Of a DNA stretch of 64,000 bases, positions 21,350 through 34,500 are shown in pieces. A program made the translations under genes and the position numbers. Under the pieces are notes generated by a model, which did no database searches, was not told the origin of the DNA, and worked only from the letters and a program-made list of their open reading frames with translations. The number at the start of each line of letters is the position of its first letter. Within the stretch, counting starts at the first letter, position 1. Source of the DNA: Hydractinia symbiolongicarpus (taxonomy: Eukaryota > Cnidaria > Hydrozoa > Anthoathecata > Hydractiniidae); assembly GCF_029227915.1 (NCBI RefSeq), contig NC_079884.1, positions 3,164,001 through 3,228,000 of the forward strand, written 5' to 3'.

Positions 21350-24300
21350 ACAAGGTTGCATCGCTTTTAACAGTGAAACGTTTGACTGTTGGGACTTAAT
21401 TGAGTTGAATTTTGTCTTTGACCTTATAAATGTGATAAATGAGCCAGTTTGACTACAAGAACTAACATTCTTCTTAATTTGACATGATTGCTGAAACTCA
21501 GCGATTACACTGGGCGCCGTGGTAGCGCTTTATTAAAAATTAAGATAAATAAGTCATTTTTTACTGTGGGACCAATCCTAGCCGTTAGTTCGCGCTGAAG
21601 AAATGGAGACAGTTTCAAAAACTAAATTTCATTGATTTTCTAACGGTGTGAATCCGCTTGAGTTACAACGGTTGCGTCACTTATTCGTACCAACATGTAT
21701 TTAGTGATTTTGTTCCGATATTACTAAGTTGTATTGCTTTTAACAGTGAAACGATTGACTGTGGGAATTAATTAATCTGATTCTGAAATGTAACCTTATA
21801 AATGTGATAAATGAGTCAATTGGTCTCCAAGCAATTACATTCTTCTTAATTTGACATGATTGCTGGAATTCAGCGATTATATTAGGCTCTGTGGTAGCGC
21901 TTTATTTAAAATTTTAGATAAATAAGACTTTTCTTACTGTGGGACCAATCCTGGCCGTTAGCATTCGCTGAATAAATAGGATCTGTTCCAAAGACTACAT
22001 TTCATTGACTTTCTAGCAGCATAAATCCGTTTGAGTTACAACGGTTGCGTCACATATTCGTACCAACATGTATTTAGCGATAGTATTCGGATATTACTAG
22101 GTTGCATCGCTTTTAACAGTGAAACTTTTGACTGTTGGGACTTAATTGAGTTGATTTTTGTCTTTGACCTTATAAATGTGATAAATGAGCCAGTTTGACT
22201 ACAAGAACTAACATTCTTCTTAATTTGACATGATTGCTGGAACTCAGCGATTACACTGGGCGCCGTGGTAGCGCTTTAATAAAAAATTAAGATAAATAAG
22301 TCATTTTTTACTGTGGGAACAATCCTAGGCGTTAGTTCGCGCTGAAGAAATAGAGACAGTTTCAAAAACTACATTTCATTGATTTCCTAACGGTGTCAAT
22401 CCGTTTGAGTTACAACGGTTGCGTCACTTATTCGTACCAACATGTATTTAGTGATTTTATTCCGATATTACTAAGTTGTATTGTCTTTAACAGTGAAACG
22501 ATTGACTGTGGGAATTAATTGATCTGATTCTGGAATGTGACTTTATAAATGTGATAAATGAGCCAATTGGTCTCCAAGGAATAACATTCTTCTTAATTTG
22601 ACATGATTGCAGGAATTCAGCGATTACATTAGGCTCTGTGGTAGCGCTTTATTAATAAATTTAGATAAATAAATCATTTTTTACTGTGGGACCAATCCTA
22701 GCCGTTAGTTCGCGCTAAAGAAATACAGACAGTTTCAAAAACTACATTTCAATGACTTTCTAACGGGTTCAATCCGTTTGAGTTACAACGGTTGCGTCGC
22801 ATATTCCTACCAACATGTATTTAGTGATTTTCTTCCGACATTACTAAGTTGTATTGCTTTCAACAGTGAAACGATTGACTGTGGGAATTGATTGAACTGA
22901 TTCTGGACTGTGACCTCATAAATGTGATAAATGAGCCAATTGGTCTCCAAGCAATTACATTCTTCTTAATTTGACATGATTGCTGGAATTCAGCGATTAC
23001 ATTAGGCTCTGTGGTAGCGCTTTATTTAAAACTTTAGATAAATAAGACTTTTCTTACTGTGGGACCAATCCTGGCCGTTAGCACTCGCTGAATAAATAGG
23101 ATCTGTTCCAAAGACTACATTTCATTGACTTTCTAGCGGCATAAATCCGTTTGAGTTACAACGGTTGCGTCACATATTCGTACCAACATGTATTTAGCGA
23201 TAGTATTCGGATATTACTAGGTTGCATCGCTTTTAACAGTGAAACGTTTGACTGTTGGGACTTAATTGAGTTGAATTTTGTCTTTGACCTTATAAATGTG
23301 ATAAATGAGCCAGTTTGACTACAAGAACTAACATTCTTCTTAATTTGACATGATTGCTGGAACTCAGCGATTACACTGGGTGCCGTGGTAGCGCTTTATT
23401 AAAAATTAGGATAAATAAGTCATTTTTTACTGTGGGACCAATCCTAGCCGTTAGTTCGCGCTGAAGAAATGGAGACAGTTTCAAAAACTAAATTTCATTG
23501 ATTTTTTAACGGTGTCAATCCGCTTGAGTTACAACGGTTGCGTCACTTATTCGTACCAACATGTATTTAGTGATTTTGTTCCGATATTACTAAGTTGTAT
23601 TGCTTTTAACAGTGAAACGATTGACTGTGGGAATTAATTGATCTGATTCTGAAATGTAACCTTATAAATGTGATAAATGAGTCAATTGGTCTCCAAGCAA
23701 TTACATTCTTCTTAATTTGACATGATTGCTGGAATTCAGCGATTACATTAGGCTCTGTGGTAGCGCTTTATTTAAAATTTTAGATAAATAAGACTTTTCT
23801 TACTGTGGGACCAATCCTGGTCGTTAGCACTCGCTGAATAAATAGGATCTGTTCCAAAGACTACATTTCATTGACTTTCTAGCGGCATAAATCCGTTTGA
23901 GTTACAACGGTTGCGTCACATATTTGTACCAACATGTACTTAGCGATAGTATTCGGATATTACTAGGTTGCATCGCTTTTAACAGTGAAACGTTTGACTG
24001 TTGGGACTTAATTGAACTGATTTTTGTCTTTGACTTTATAAATGTGATAAATGAGCCAGTTTGACTGAAAGAAATAACATTCTTCTTAATTTGACATGAT
24101 TGCTGGAACTCAGCGATTACACTGGGCGCCGTGGTAGCGCTTTATTAAAAATTAAGATAAATAAGTCATTTTTTACTGTGGGACCAATCCTAGCCGTTAG
24201 TTCGCGCTGAAGAAATAGAGACAGTTTCAAAAATTAAGTTTCATTGATTTTCTAACGGTGTCAATCCGCTTGAGTTACAACGGTTGCGTCACTTATTCGT

Positions 24301-26580
24301 ACCAACATGTATTTAGTGATTTTGTTCCGATATTACTAAGTTGTATTGCTTTTAACAGTGAAACGATTGACTGTGAGAATTAATTGATCTGATTCTGAAA
24401 TGTAACCTTATAAATGTGATAAATGAGTCAATTGGTCTCCAAGCAATTACATTCTTCTTTATTTGACATGATTGCTGGAATTCAGTGATTACATTAGGCT
24501 CTGTGGTAGCGCTTTATTTAAAATTTTAGATAAATAAGACTTTTCTTACTGTGGGACCAATCCTGGCCGTTAGCACTCGCTGAATGAATAGGATCTGTTC
24601 CAAAGACTACATTTCATTGACTTTCTAGCAGCATAAATCCGTTTGAGTTACAACGGTTGCGTCACATATTCGTACCAACATGTATTTAGCGATAGTATTC
24701 GGATATTACTAGGTTGCATCGCTTTTAACAGTGAAACGTTTGACTGTTGGGACTTAATTGAGTTGATTTTTGTCTTTGACCTTATAAATGTGATAAATGA
24801 GCCAGTTTGACTACAAGAACTAACATTCTTCTTAATTTGACATGATTGCTGGAACTCAGCGATTACACTGGGCGCCGTGGTAGCGCTTTATTAAAAAATT
24901 AAGATAAATAAGTCATTTTTTACTGTGGGAACAATCCTAGGCGTTAGTTCGCGCTGAAGAAATAGAGACAGTTTCAAAAACTACATTTCATTGATTTCCT
25001 AACGGTGTCAATCCGTTTGAGTTACAACGGTTGCGTCACTTATTCGTACCAACATGTATTTAGTGATTTTATTCCGATATTACTAAGTTGTATTGCCTTT
25101 AACAGTGAAACGATTGACTGTGGGAATTAATTGATCTGATTCTGGAATGTGACTTTATAAATGTGATAAATGAGCCAATTGGTCTCCAAGGAATAACATT
25201 CTTCTTAATTTGACATGATTGCAGGAATTCAGCGATTACATTAGGCTCTGTGGTAGCGCTTTATTAATAAATTTAGATAAATAAATCATTTTTTACTGTG
25301 GGACCAATCCTAGCCGTTAGTTCGCGCTAAAGAAATACAGACAGTTTCAAAAACTACATTTCAATGACTTTCTAACGGGTTCAATCCGTTTGAGTTACAA
25401 CGGTTGCGTCACATATTCCTACCAACATGTATTTAGTGATTTTCTTCCGATATTACTAAGTTGTATTGCTTTCAACAGTGAAACGATTGACTGTGGGAAT
25501 TGATTGAACTGATTCTGGACTGTGACCTCATAAATGTGATAAATGAGCCAATTGGTCTCCAAGCAATTACATTCTTCTTAATTTGACATGATTGCTGGAA
25601 TTCAGCGATTACATTAGGCTCTGTGGTAGCGCTTTATTTAAAACTTTAGATAAATAAGACTTTTCTTACTGTGGGACCAATCCTGGCCGTTAGCACTCGC
25701 TGAATAAATAGGATCTGTTCCAAAGACTACATTTCATTGACTTTCTAGCGGCATAAATCCGTTTGAGTTACAACGGTTGCGTCACATATTCCTACCAACA
25801 TGTATTTAGCGATTTTCTTCCGATATTACTAAGTTGTATTGCTTTCAACAGTGAAACGATTGACTGTGGGAATTGATTGAACTGATTCTGGACTGTGACC
25901 TCATAAATGTGATAAATGAGCCAATTGGTCTCCAAGCAATTACATTCTTCTTAATTTGACATGATTGCTGGAACTCAGCGATTACACTGGGCGCCGTGGT
26001 AGCGCTTTATTAAAAATTAAGATAAATAAGTCATTTTTTACTGTGGGACCAATCCTAGCCGTTAGTTCGCGCTGAAGAAATGGAGACAGTTTCAAAAACT
26101 AAATTTCATTGATTTTTTAACGGTGTCAATCCGCTTGAGTTACAACGGTTGCGTCACTTATTCGTACCAACATGTATTTAGTGATTTTGTTCCGATATTA
26201 CTAAGTTGTATTGCTTTTAACAGTGAAACGATTCACTGTGGGAATTAATTGATCTGATTCTGAAATGTAACCTTATAAATGTGATAAATGAGTCAATTGG
26301 TCTCCAAGCAATTACATTCTTCTTAATTTGACATGATTGCTGGAATTCAGCGATTACATTAGGCTCTGTGGTAACGCTTTATTTAAAATTTTAGATAAAT
26401 AAGACTTTTCTTACTGTGGGACCAATCCTGGTCGTTAGCACTCGGTGAATAAATAGGATCTGTTCCAAAGACTACATTTCATTGACTTTCTAGCGGCATA
26501 AATCCGTTTGAGTTACAACGGTTGCGTCACATATTTGTACCAACATGTACTTAGCGATAGTATTCGGATATTACTAGGTT
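21350..26580 (+). repeat. Seven-monomer higher-order repeat, two tandem copies (about 2,612 bp each)
   Basis: Private variants recur at a seven-monomer distance: ATTAATAAAT at 22651 and 25262, the Q variant AGCAGCATAAATCC at 22015 and 24627, and ATTTGTACCAACATGTACTT in the Q monomers near 23922 and 26533. Spacing is 2,611-2,612 bp. Boundaries are approximate because flanking monomers belong to the same family. This 7-mer is distinct from that of the composite unit, since its variants differ and it has no spacer. Confidence 0.75.
25791..25970 (+). other. P-type conversion tract inside a Q monomer
   Basis: The monomer starting at 25668 has a Q head (GCACTCGCTGAATAAATAGG, AGCGGCATAAATCC) and a Q end (GGGCGCCGTGG), but from CCTACCAACATG at 25791 to about 25970 it carries P sequence. 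The rare variants CCTACC, TTTCAACAG and GAATTGATTG match the P monomer two monomers upstream (about 25410-25590). Monomer length stays 372 bp. Confidence 0.7.
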
Positions 26581-28389
26581 GCATCGCTTTTAACAGTGAA
26601 ACGTTTGACTGTTGGGACTTAATTGAACTGATTTTTGTCTTTGACCTTATAAATGTGATAAATGAGCCAGTTTGACTAAAAGAACTAACATTCTTCTTAA
26701 TTTGACATGATTGCTGGAACTCAGCGATTACACTGGGCGCCGTGGTAGCGCTTTATTAAAAATTAAGATAAATAAGTCATTTTTTACTGTGGGACCAATC
26801 CTAGCCGTTAGTTCGCGCTGAAGAAATAGAGACAGTTTCAAAAATTAAATTTCATTGATTTTCTAACGGTGTCAATCCGCTTGAGTTACAACTGTTGCGT
26901 CACTTATTCGTACCAACATGTATTTAGTGATTTTGTTCCGATATTACAAAGTTGTATTGCTTTTAACAGTGAAACGATTGACTGTGGGAATTAATTGATC
27001 TGATTCTGAAATGTAACCTTATAAATGTGATAAATGAGTCAATTGGTCTCCAAGGAATAACATTCTTCTTAATTTGACATGATTGCTGGAATTCAGCTAT
27101 TACATTAGGCTCTGTGGTAGCGCTTTTTTTAAAAATTTAGATAAATAAGACCTTTCTTACTGTGGGACCAATCCTGGCCGTTAGCACGGGCTGAATAAAT
27201 AGGATCAGTTCCAAGGACTACATTACATTGACTTTCTAGCGGCATAAATCTGTTTGAGTTACAACAGTTGCGTCACATATTCGTACCAACATGTATTTAG
27301 CGATAGTATTCGGATATTACTAGGTTGCATCGCTTTTAACAGTGAAACGTTTGACTGTGAGACTTAATTGAACTGATTTTGGTCTTTGACCTTATAAATG
27401 CGATAAATGAGCCTGTTTGACTACAAGAACTAACATTCTTCTGAATTTGACATGATTGCTGGAACTCAGCGATTACACTGGGCGCTGTGGTAGCGCTTTA
27501 TTAAAAAATTAAGATAAATAAGTCATTTTTTACTGTGGGACCAATCCTGGCCGTTAGTCCGCGTTGAAGAAGTAGAGACAGTTTCAAAAACTACATTTCA
27601 TTGATTATCTAACGGTGTCAATCCGTTTAAGTTACAACGGTTGCGTCACATATTCGTAACAACATGTATTTTGTGATTTTTTTCCGATATTACTAAGTTG
27701 TATCGGTTTTAACAGTGAAGCGATTGACTGTGGGACTTAATTGAACTAACTTTGGATTGTGACCTTATAAATGTGATAGATGAGCCAATTGGTCTCCAAG
27801 AACTAACATTCTTCTTAATTTGACATGATTGCTGGAACTCAGTGATTACACTGTGCGCCGTGGTAGCGCTTTATTAAAAAATTAAGATAAATAAGTCATT
27901 TTTTACTGTGGGACCAATCCTAGCCGTCAGTTCGCGCTGAAGAAATAGAGACAGTTTCAAAAACTACATTTCATTGATTTTCTAACGGTGTCAATCCGTT
28001 TGAGTTACAACGGTTGCGTCACTTATTCGTACCAACATGTATTTAGTGATTTTCTTCCGATATTACTAAGTTGTATTGGTTTTTACAGTGAAACGATTGA
28101 CTGTGGGAATTAATTGAACTGATTCTGGACTGTGACCTCATAAATGTGATAAATGAGCAATTGGTCTCCAAGCAATTACATTCTTCTTAAATTGACATGA
28201 TTGCTGGAATTCAGCGATTACATTAGGCTCAGTGGTAGCGCTTTATTTAAAATTCTAGATAAATAAGACTTTTCTTACTGTGGGACCAATCCTGGACGTT
28301 AGCACTCGCTGAATAAATAGGATCTGTTCCAAAGACTACATTTCTTTGACTTTCTAGCGGCATAAATCCGTTTGAGTTACAACGGTTGC

Positions 28390-31300
28390 GTCACATATTC
28401 GTACCAACATGTATTTAGCGATGGTATTCGGATATTACTAGGTTGCATCACTTTTAACAGTAAAACGTTTGACTGTGGGACTTAATTGAACTGATTTTGG
28501 ACTTTGACCTTATAAATGTGATAAATGAGCCAGTTTGACTACAAGAACTAACATTCTTCTCCATTTGACATGATTGCTGGAACTCAGTGATTACACTGGG
28601 CGCCGTGGTAGCGCTTTATTAAAAAATTAAGATAAATAAGTCATTTTTTACTGTGGGACCCATCCTAGCCGTTAGTTTGCGCTGAAGAAATAGAGACAGG
28701 TTCAAAAACTACATTTCATTCATTTTCTAACGGTGTCAATCCGTTTGAGTTACAACGGTTGCGTCACTTATTCGTACCAACATGTATTTAGTGATTTTGA
28801 TCCGATATTACTAAGTTGTATTGCTTTTAACAGTGAAACGATTGACTGTGGGAATTAATTGATCTGATTCTGGAGTATGACCTTATAAATGTGATAAATG
28901 AGCCAATTGGTCTCCAAGGAATAACATTCTTCTTAATTTGACATGATTGCTGAAATTCAGCGATTACATTAGGCTCTGTGGTAGCGCTTTATTTAAAAAT
29001 TTAGATAAATAAATCATTTTTTACTGTGGGACCAATCCTAGCCGTTTGTTCGCGCTGAAGAAATACAGACAGTTTCAAAAACTACATTTCAATGACTTTC
29101 TAACGGGTTCAATCCGTTTGAGTTACAACGGTTGCGTCACATATTCGTAGCAACATGTATTTAGTGATTTTCTTCCGATAATACTAAGTTGTATTGCTTT
29201 TTACAGTGAAACGATTGACTGTGGGAATTAATTGAACTGATTCGGGAATGTGACCTTATAAATGTGATAAATGAGCCAATTGGTCACCAAGCAATTACAT
29301 TCTTCTTAATTTGACATGATTGCTGGAATTCAGCGATTACATTAGGCTCTGTGGTAGCGCTTTATTTAAAATTTTAGATAAATAAGACTTTTCTTACTGT
29401 GGGACCAATCCTGACCGTTAGCACTCGCTGAATAAATAGGATCTGTTCCAAAGACAACATTTCATTGACTTTCTAGCGGCATAAATCCGTTTGAGTTACA
29501 ACGGTTGCGTCACATATTCGTACCAACATGTATTTAGCGATGGTATTCGGATATTACTAGGTTGCATCACTTTTAACAGTAAAACGTTTGACTGTGGGAC
29601 TTAATTGAACTGATTTTGGACTTTGACCTTATAAATGTGATAAATGAGCCAGTTTGACTACAAGAACTAACATTCTTCTCCATTTGACATGATTGCTGGA
29701 ACTCAGTGATTACACTGGGCGCCGTGGTAGCGCTTTATTAAAAAATTAAGATAAATAAGTCATTTTTTACTGTGGGACCCATCCTAGCCGTTAGTTTGCG
29801 CTGAAGAAATAGAGACAGGTTCAAAAACTACATTTCATTCATTTTCTAACGGTGTCAATCCGTTTGAGTTACAACGGTTGCGTCACTTATTCGTACCAAC
29901 ATGTATTTAGTGATTTTGATCCGATATTACTAAGTTGTATTGCTTTTAACAGTGAAACGATTGACTGTGGGAATTAATTGATCTGATTCTGGAGTATGAC
30001 CTTATAAATGTGATAAATGAGCCAATTGGTCTCCAAGGAATAACATTCTTCTTAATTTGACATGATTGCTGAAATTCAGCGATTACATTAGGCTCTGTGG
30101 TAGCGCTTTATTTAAAAATTTAGATAAATAAATCATTTTTTACTGTGGGACCAATCCTAGCCGTTTGTTCGCGCTGAAGAAATACAGACAGTTTCAAAAA
30201 CTACATTTCAATGACTTTCTAACGGGTTCAATCCGTTTGAGTTACAACGGTTGCGTCACATATTCGTAGCAACATGTATTTAGTGATTTTCTTCCGATAA
30301 TACTAAGTTGTATTGCTTTTTACAGTGAAACGATTGACTGTGGGAATTAATTGAACTGATTCGGGAATGTGACCTTATAAATGTGATAAATGAGCCAATT
30401 GGTCACCAAGCAATTACATTCTTCTTAATTTGACATGATTGCTGGAATTCAGCGATTACATTAGGCTCTGTGGTAGCGCTTTATTTAAAATTTTAGATAA
30501 ATAAGACTTTTCTTACTGTGGGACCAATCCTGACCGTTAGCACTCGCTGAATAAATAGGATCTGTTCCAAAGACAACATTTCATTGACTTTCTAGCGGCA
30601 TAAATCCGTTTGAGTTACAACGGTTGCGTCACATATTCGTACCAACATGTATTTAGCGATGGTATTCGGATATTACTAGGTTGCATCACTTTTAACAGTA
30701 AAACGTTTGACTGTGGGACTTAATTGAACTGATTTTGGACTTTGACCTTATAAATGTGATAAATGAGCCAGTTTGACTACAAGAACTAACATTCTTCTCC
30801 ATTTGACATGATTGCTGGAACTCAGTGATTACACTGGGCGCCGTGGTAGCGCTTTATTAAAAAATTAAGATAAATAAGTCATTTTTTACTGTGGGACCCA
30901 TCCTAGCCGTTAGTTCGCGCTGAAGAAATAGAGACAGGTTCAAAAACCACATTTCATTCATTTTCTAACGGTGTCAATCCGTTTGAGTTACAACGGTTGC
31001 GTCACTTATTCGTACCAACATGTATTTAGTGATTTTGATCCGATATTACTAAGTTGTATTGCTTTTAACAGTGAAACGATTGACTGTGGGAATTAATTGA
31101 TCTGATTCTGGAATGTGACCTTATAAATGTGATAAATAAGCCAATTGGTCTCCAAGGAATAACATTCTTCTTAATTTGACATGATTGCTGAAATTCAGCG
31201 ATTACATTAGGCTCTGTGGTAGCGCTTTATTTAAAAATTTAGATAAATAAATCATTTTTTACTGTGGGACCAATCCTAGCCGTTTGTTCGCGCTGAAGAA

Positions 31301-31510
31301 ATACAGACAGTTTCAAAAACTACATTTCAATGACTTTCTAACGGGTTCAATCCGTTTGAGTTACAACGGTTGCGTCACATATTCGTAGCAACATGTATTT
31401 AGTGATTTTCTTCCGATATTACTAAGTTGTATTGCTTTTTACAGTGAAACGATTGACTGTGGGAATTAATTGAACTGATTCGGGAATGTGACCTTATAAA
31501 TGTGATAAAT
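28390..31510 (+). repeat. Trimer higher-order repeat, three near-identical tandem copies (1,119 bp)
   Basis: GTGGGACCCATCC recurs at 28653, 29772 and 30891, and GTAGCAACATGTATTT at 29147, 30266 and 31385, all exactly 1,119 bp apart. Other shared private variants are CTTCTCCATTTGAC and TTTCATTCATTTTC. This is the clearest expression of the P-Q-R trimer. The match ends near 31515, where the sequence switches to GGACTCCAAGGAATAAC. Confidence 0.85.
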
Positions 31511-34500
31511 GAGCCAATTGGACTCCAAGGAATAACATTCTTCTTAATTTGATATGATTGCTGGAATTCAGCGATTACATTAGACTCTGTGGTAGCGCTT
31601 TATTTAAAATTTTAGATAAATAAGAATTTTCTTACTGTGGGACCAATCCTGGCCGTTAGCACGGGCTGAATAAATAGGATCAGTTCTAAAGACTACATTT
31701 CATTGACTTTCTAGCGGCATAAGTCCGTTTGAGTTACAACGGTTGCGACACGCCTTCGTACCAACATGTATTTAGCGATAGTATTCGGATATTACTAGGC
31801 TGCATCGCTATTAACAGTGAAACGTTTGACTGTGGGACTTAATTGAACTGATTTTGGTTTTTGACCTTATAAATGTGATAAATGAGCCAGTTTGACTACA
31901 AGAACTAACATTCTTCTGAATTTGACATGATTGCTGGAACTCAGCGATTACGTTAGGCTCTGTGGTAGCGCTTTATTTAAAAATTTAATTAAATAAGACT
32001 TTTCTTACTGTGGGACCAATCCTGGCCGTTAGCACGGGCTGAATAAATAGGATCAGTTCCAAAGACTACATTACATTGACTTTGTAGCGGCATAAATCCG
32101 TTTGAGTTACAACGGTTGCGACACATATTCGTACCAACATGTATTTAGCGATAGTATTCGGATATTACTAGGTTGCATCGCTTTTAACAGTGAAACGTTT
32201 GAATGTGGGACTTAATTGAACTGATTTTGGTCTTTGACCTTATAAATGTGATAAATGAGCCAGTTTGACTACAAGAACTAACATTCTTCTTAATTTGACA
32301 TGATTGCTGGAACTCAGCGATTACACTGGGCGCCGTGGTAGCGCTTTATTAAAAATTAAGATAAATAAGTCATTTTTTACTGTGGGACCAATCCTAGCCG
32401 TTAGTTCGCGCTGAAGAAATAGAGACAGTTTCAAAAACTACATTTCATTGATTTTCTAACGGTGTGAATCCGTTTGAGTTACAACGGTTGCGTCACTTAT
32501 TGGTACCAACATGTATTTAGTGATTTTGTTCCGATATTACTAAGTTGTATTGCTTTTAACAGTGAAACGATTGACTGTGGGAATTAATTGATCTGATTCT
32601 GGAATGTAACCTTATGAATGTGATAAATGAGCCAATTGGTCTCCAAGGAATAACATTCTTCTTAACTTGACATGATTGCTGGAAATCAGCTATTACATTA
32701 GGCTCTGTGGTAGCGCTTTATTTAAAAATTTAGATAAATAAATCATTTTTTACTGTGAGACCAATCCTAGCCGTTAGTTCGCGCTGAAGAAATACAGACA
32801 GTTTCAAAAACTACATTTCAATGACTTTCTAACGGGTTCAATCCGTTTGAGTTACAACGGTTGCGTCATTTATTCGTACTAACATGTATTTAGTGATTTT
32901 CTTCCGATATTTCTAAGTTGTATTGCTCTTACCAGTGAAACGATTGAATGTGGGAATTAATTGAACTGATTCTGGACTGTGACCTCATAAATGTGATAAA
33001 TGAGCCAATTGGTCCCCAAGCAATTACATTCTTTTTAATTTGACATGATTGCTGGAATTCAGCGATTACATTAGGCTCTGTGGTAGCGCTTTATTAAATA
33101 ATTTAGATAAATAAGACTTTTCTTACTGTGGGACCAATCCTGGCCTTTAGCACGGGCTGAATAAATAGGATCAGTTCCAAAGACTACATTACATTGACTT
33201 TCTAGCGGCATAAATCCGTTTGAGTTACAACGGTTGCGTCACATATTCGTACCAACATGTATTTAGCGATAGTATTCGGATATTACTAGGTTGCATCGCT
33301 TTTAACAATGAAACGTTTGACTGTGGGACTTAATTGAACTGATTTTGGTCTTTGACCTTATAAATGTGATAAATGAGCCAGTTTGACTACAAGAACTAAC
33401 ATTCTTCTGAATTTGACATGATTGCTGGAACTCAGCGATTACACTGGGCGCTGTGGTAGCGCTTTATTAAAAAATTAAGATAAATAAGTCATTTTTTACT
33501 GTGGGACCAATCCTAGCCGTTAGTTCGCGTTGAAGAAATAGAGACAGTTTCAAAAACTACATTTCATTGATTTTCTAACGGTGTCAATCCGTTTGAGTTA
33601 CAACGGTTGCGTCACATATTCGTAACAACATGTATTTAGTGATTTTTACCGATATTACTAAGTTGTATCGGTTTTAACAGTGAAGCGATTGACTGTGGGA
33701 CTTAATTGAACTAACTTTGGACTGTGACCTGATAAATGTGATAAATGAGACAATTGGACTCCAAGGAATAACATTCTTCTTAATTTGATATTATTGCTGG
33801 AATTCAACGACTACATTAGGCTCTGTGGTAGCGCTTTATTTAAAACTTTAGATAAATAAATCATTTTTTACTGTGGGACCAATCCTAGCCGTTAGTTCGC
33901 GCTGAAGAAATACAGACAATTTCAAAAACTACATTACATTGACTTTCTAGCGGCATAAATCCGTTTGAGTTACAACGGTTGCGTCACATATTCGTACCAA
34001 CATGTATTTAGCGATAGTATTCGGATATTACTAGGTTGCATCGCTTTTAACAATGAAACGTTTGACTGTGGGACTTAATTGAACTGATTTTGGTCTTTGA
34101 CCTTATAAATGTGATAAATGAGCCAGTTTGACTACAAGAACTAACATTCTTCTGAATTTGACATGATTGCTGGAACTCAGAGATTACACTGGGCGCTGTG
34201 GTAGCGCTTTATTAAAAAATTAAGATAAATAAGTCATTTTTTACTGTGGGACCAATCCTAGCCGTTAGTTCGCGCTGAAGAAATACAGACAGTTTAAGAA
34301 ACTAAATTTCATTGACTTTCTAGCGGCATAAATCCGTTTGAGTTACAACGGTTGCGTCACATATTCGTACCAACATGTACTTAGCGATAGTAATCGGATA
34401 TTACTAGGTTGCACCGCTTTGAACAGTGAAACGATTGACTGTGGGACTTAATTGAACTGATTCTGGACTGTAACCTTATAAATGTGATAAATGAGCCAAT

